Below are positions 6,037 through 6,081 of a DNA stretch of 6,081 nt, one piece after another (position 1 is the first letter of the stretch; each line of letters begins with the position of its first letter). Both the position numbers and the translations under genes were made by a program. The notes below the pieces were generated by a model that worked only from the letters and a program-made list of their open reading frames with translations, searched no databases and was not told the origin of the DNA. The DNA lies in assembly GCA_023457135.1 (NCBI GenBank), contig JAEWMO010000035.1, positions 1 through 6,081 of the forward strand, given 5' to 3'. Source of the DNA: Methanobacteriota archaeon. Its GTDB lineage: Archaea > Halobacteriota > Methanomicrobia > Methanomicrobiales > Methanoculleaceae.

Positions 6037-6056
6037 CCAGTGCATACGTGCAGTGG
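6037..6056. promoter_or_regulatory. Operator-like inverted repeat between TATA box and transcript start of pgk-pfkA
   Basis: CCAGTGCA (6037-6044) and TGCAGTGG (6049-6056) are inverted arms with seven of eight positions matching, separated by TACG. The element abuts the TATA box and ends at the predicted transcript start. This is a position where archaeal dimeric repressors often block polymerase recruitment. No regulator gene is visible in the window. Confidence 0.45.
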
Positions 6057-6065
6057 CATATATAG
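6057..6065 (-). promoter_or_regulatory. TATA box of the pgk-pfkA operon
   Basis: On the minus strand, CTATATATG is the best TATA box in the window, preceded by GCGAACA, which could serve as a BRE. It predicts a transcript start near 6034-6036. Confidence 0.65.
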
Positions 6066-6081
6066 TGTTCGCCGCATTATC

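Noticed and set aside
5929..6045. N-terminal extension of pgk by 39 codons to ATG 6045
   Set aside because: That ATG is upstream of the predicted transcript start and inside the candidate operator. The conserved Pgk sequence begins just after ATG 5928.
1..6081. A defence or mobile-element island
   Set aside because: No transposase, integrase, nuclease, toxin-antitoxin pair, CRISPR repeats or tRNA-linked attachment site is seen. The genes look like ordinary metabolic and transport functions.

Overview
The window looks like chromosomal DNA from a GC-rich (roughly 60% by eye) methanogenic archaeon, most likely of the order Methanomicrobiales. Methanoculleus or a close relative is my best guess from memory of protein style and base composition, not from a search. 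Supporting signs are an F420-dependent oxidoreductase, TATA-type promoters about 25 bases upstream of inferred transcript starts, GGAG/GGGGG-type ribosome binding sites, and short T-tracts after genes. No CRISPR array, insertion sequence, rRNA or tRNA is visible. No stretch over 300 bases lacks a gene; the longest gap is about 190 bases (1849-2041).

Plus-strand half (1-3721). The window opens inside an ABC-type ATPase gene with all nucleotide-binding motifs but no visible start (1-705). Next comes an F420-dependent oxidoreductase of the bacterial-luciferase-like class (826-1848), nearest in motifs to F420-dependent glucose-6-phosphate dehydrogenase (Fgd) and the F420-dependent secondary alcohol dehydrogenase (Adf). 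A soluble protein of about 377 residues with unknown function (2042-3175) and a small FMN-binding split-barrel protein of the pyridoxamine-phosphate-oxidase type (3302-3721) follow. Each of the last three has its own candidate TATA box, so they look like separate transcription units, not one operon.

Minus-strand half (6081-3749). A two-gene glycolytic operon, pgk then pfkA, runs towards the plus-strand genes and meets them at a compact GC hairpin (3729-3749). The two genes overlap by four bases (ATGA), which suggests coupled translation. Both proteins read as bacterial types: a PfkA-family ATP phosphofructokinase with its allosteric residues, and a bacterial-type phosphoglycerate kinase. Classical methanogen models instead have an archaeal-type Pgk and an ADP-dependent phosphofructokinase. 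Upstream lie a strong TATA box, an operator-like inverted repeat filling the space between the TATA box and the predicted transcript start, and a GC-rich leader of about 107 bases.

I see no evidence of a defence island or a new multi-gene system. The points most worth following are the bacterial-type pgk-pfkA operon with its candidate operator and leader, the unresolved substrate of the F420 enzyme, and the unknown 377-residue protein.
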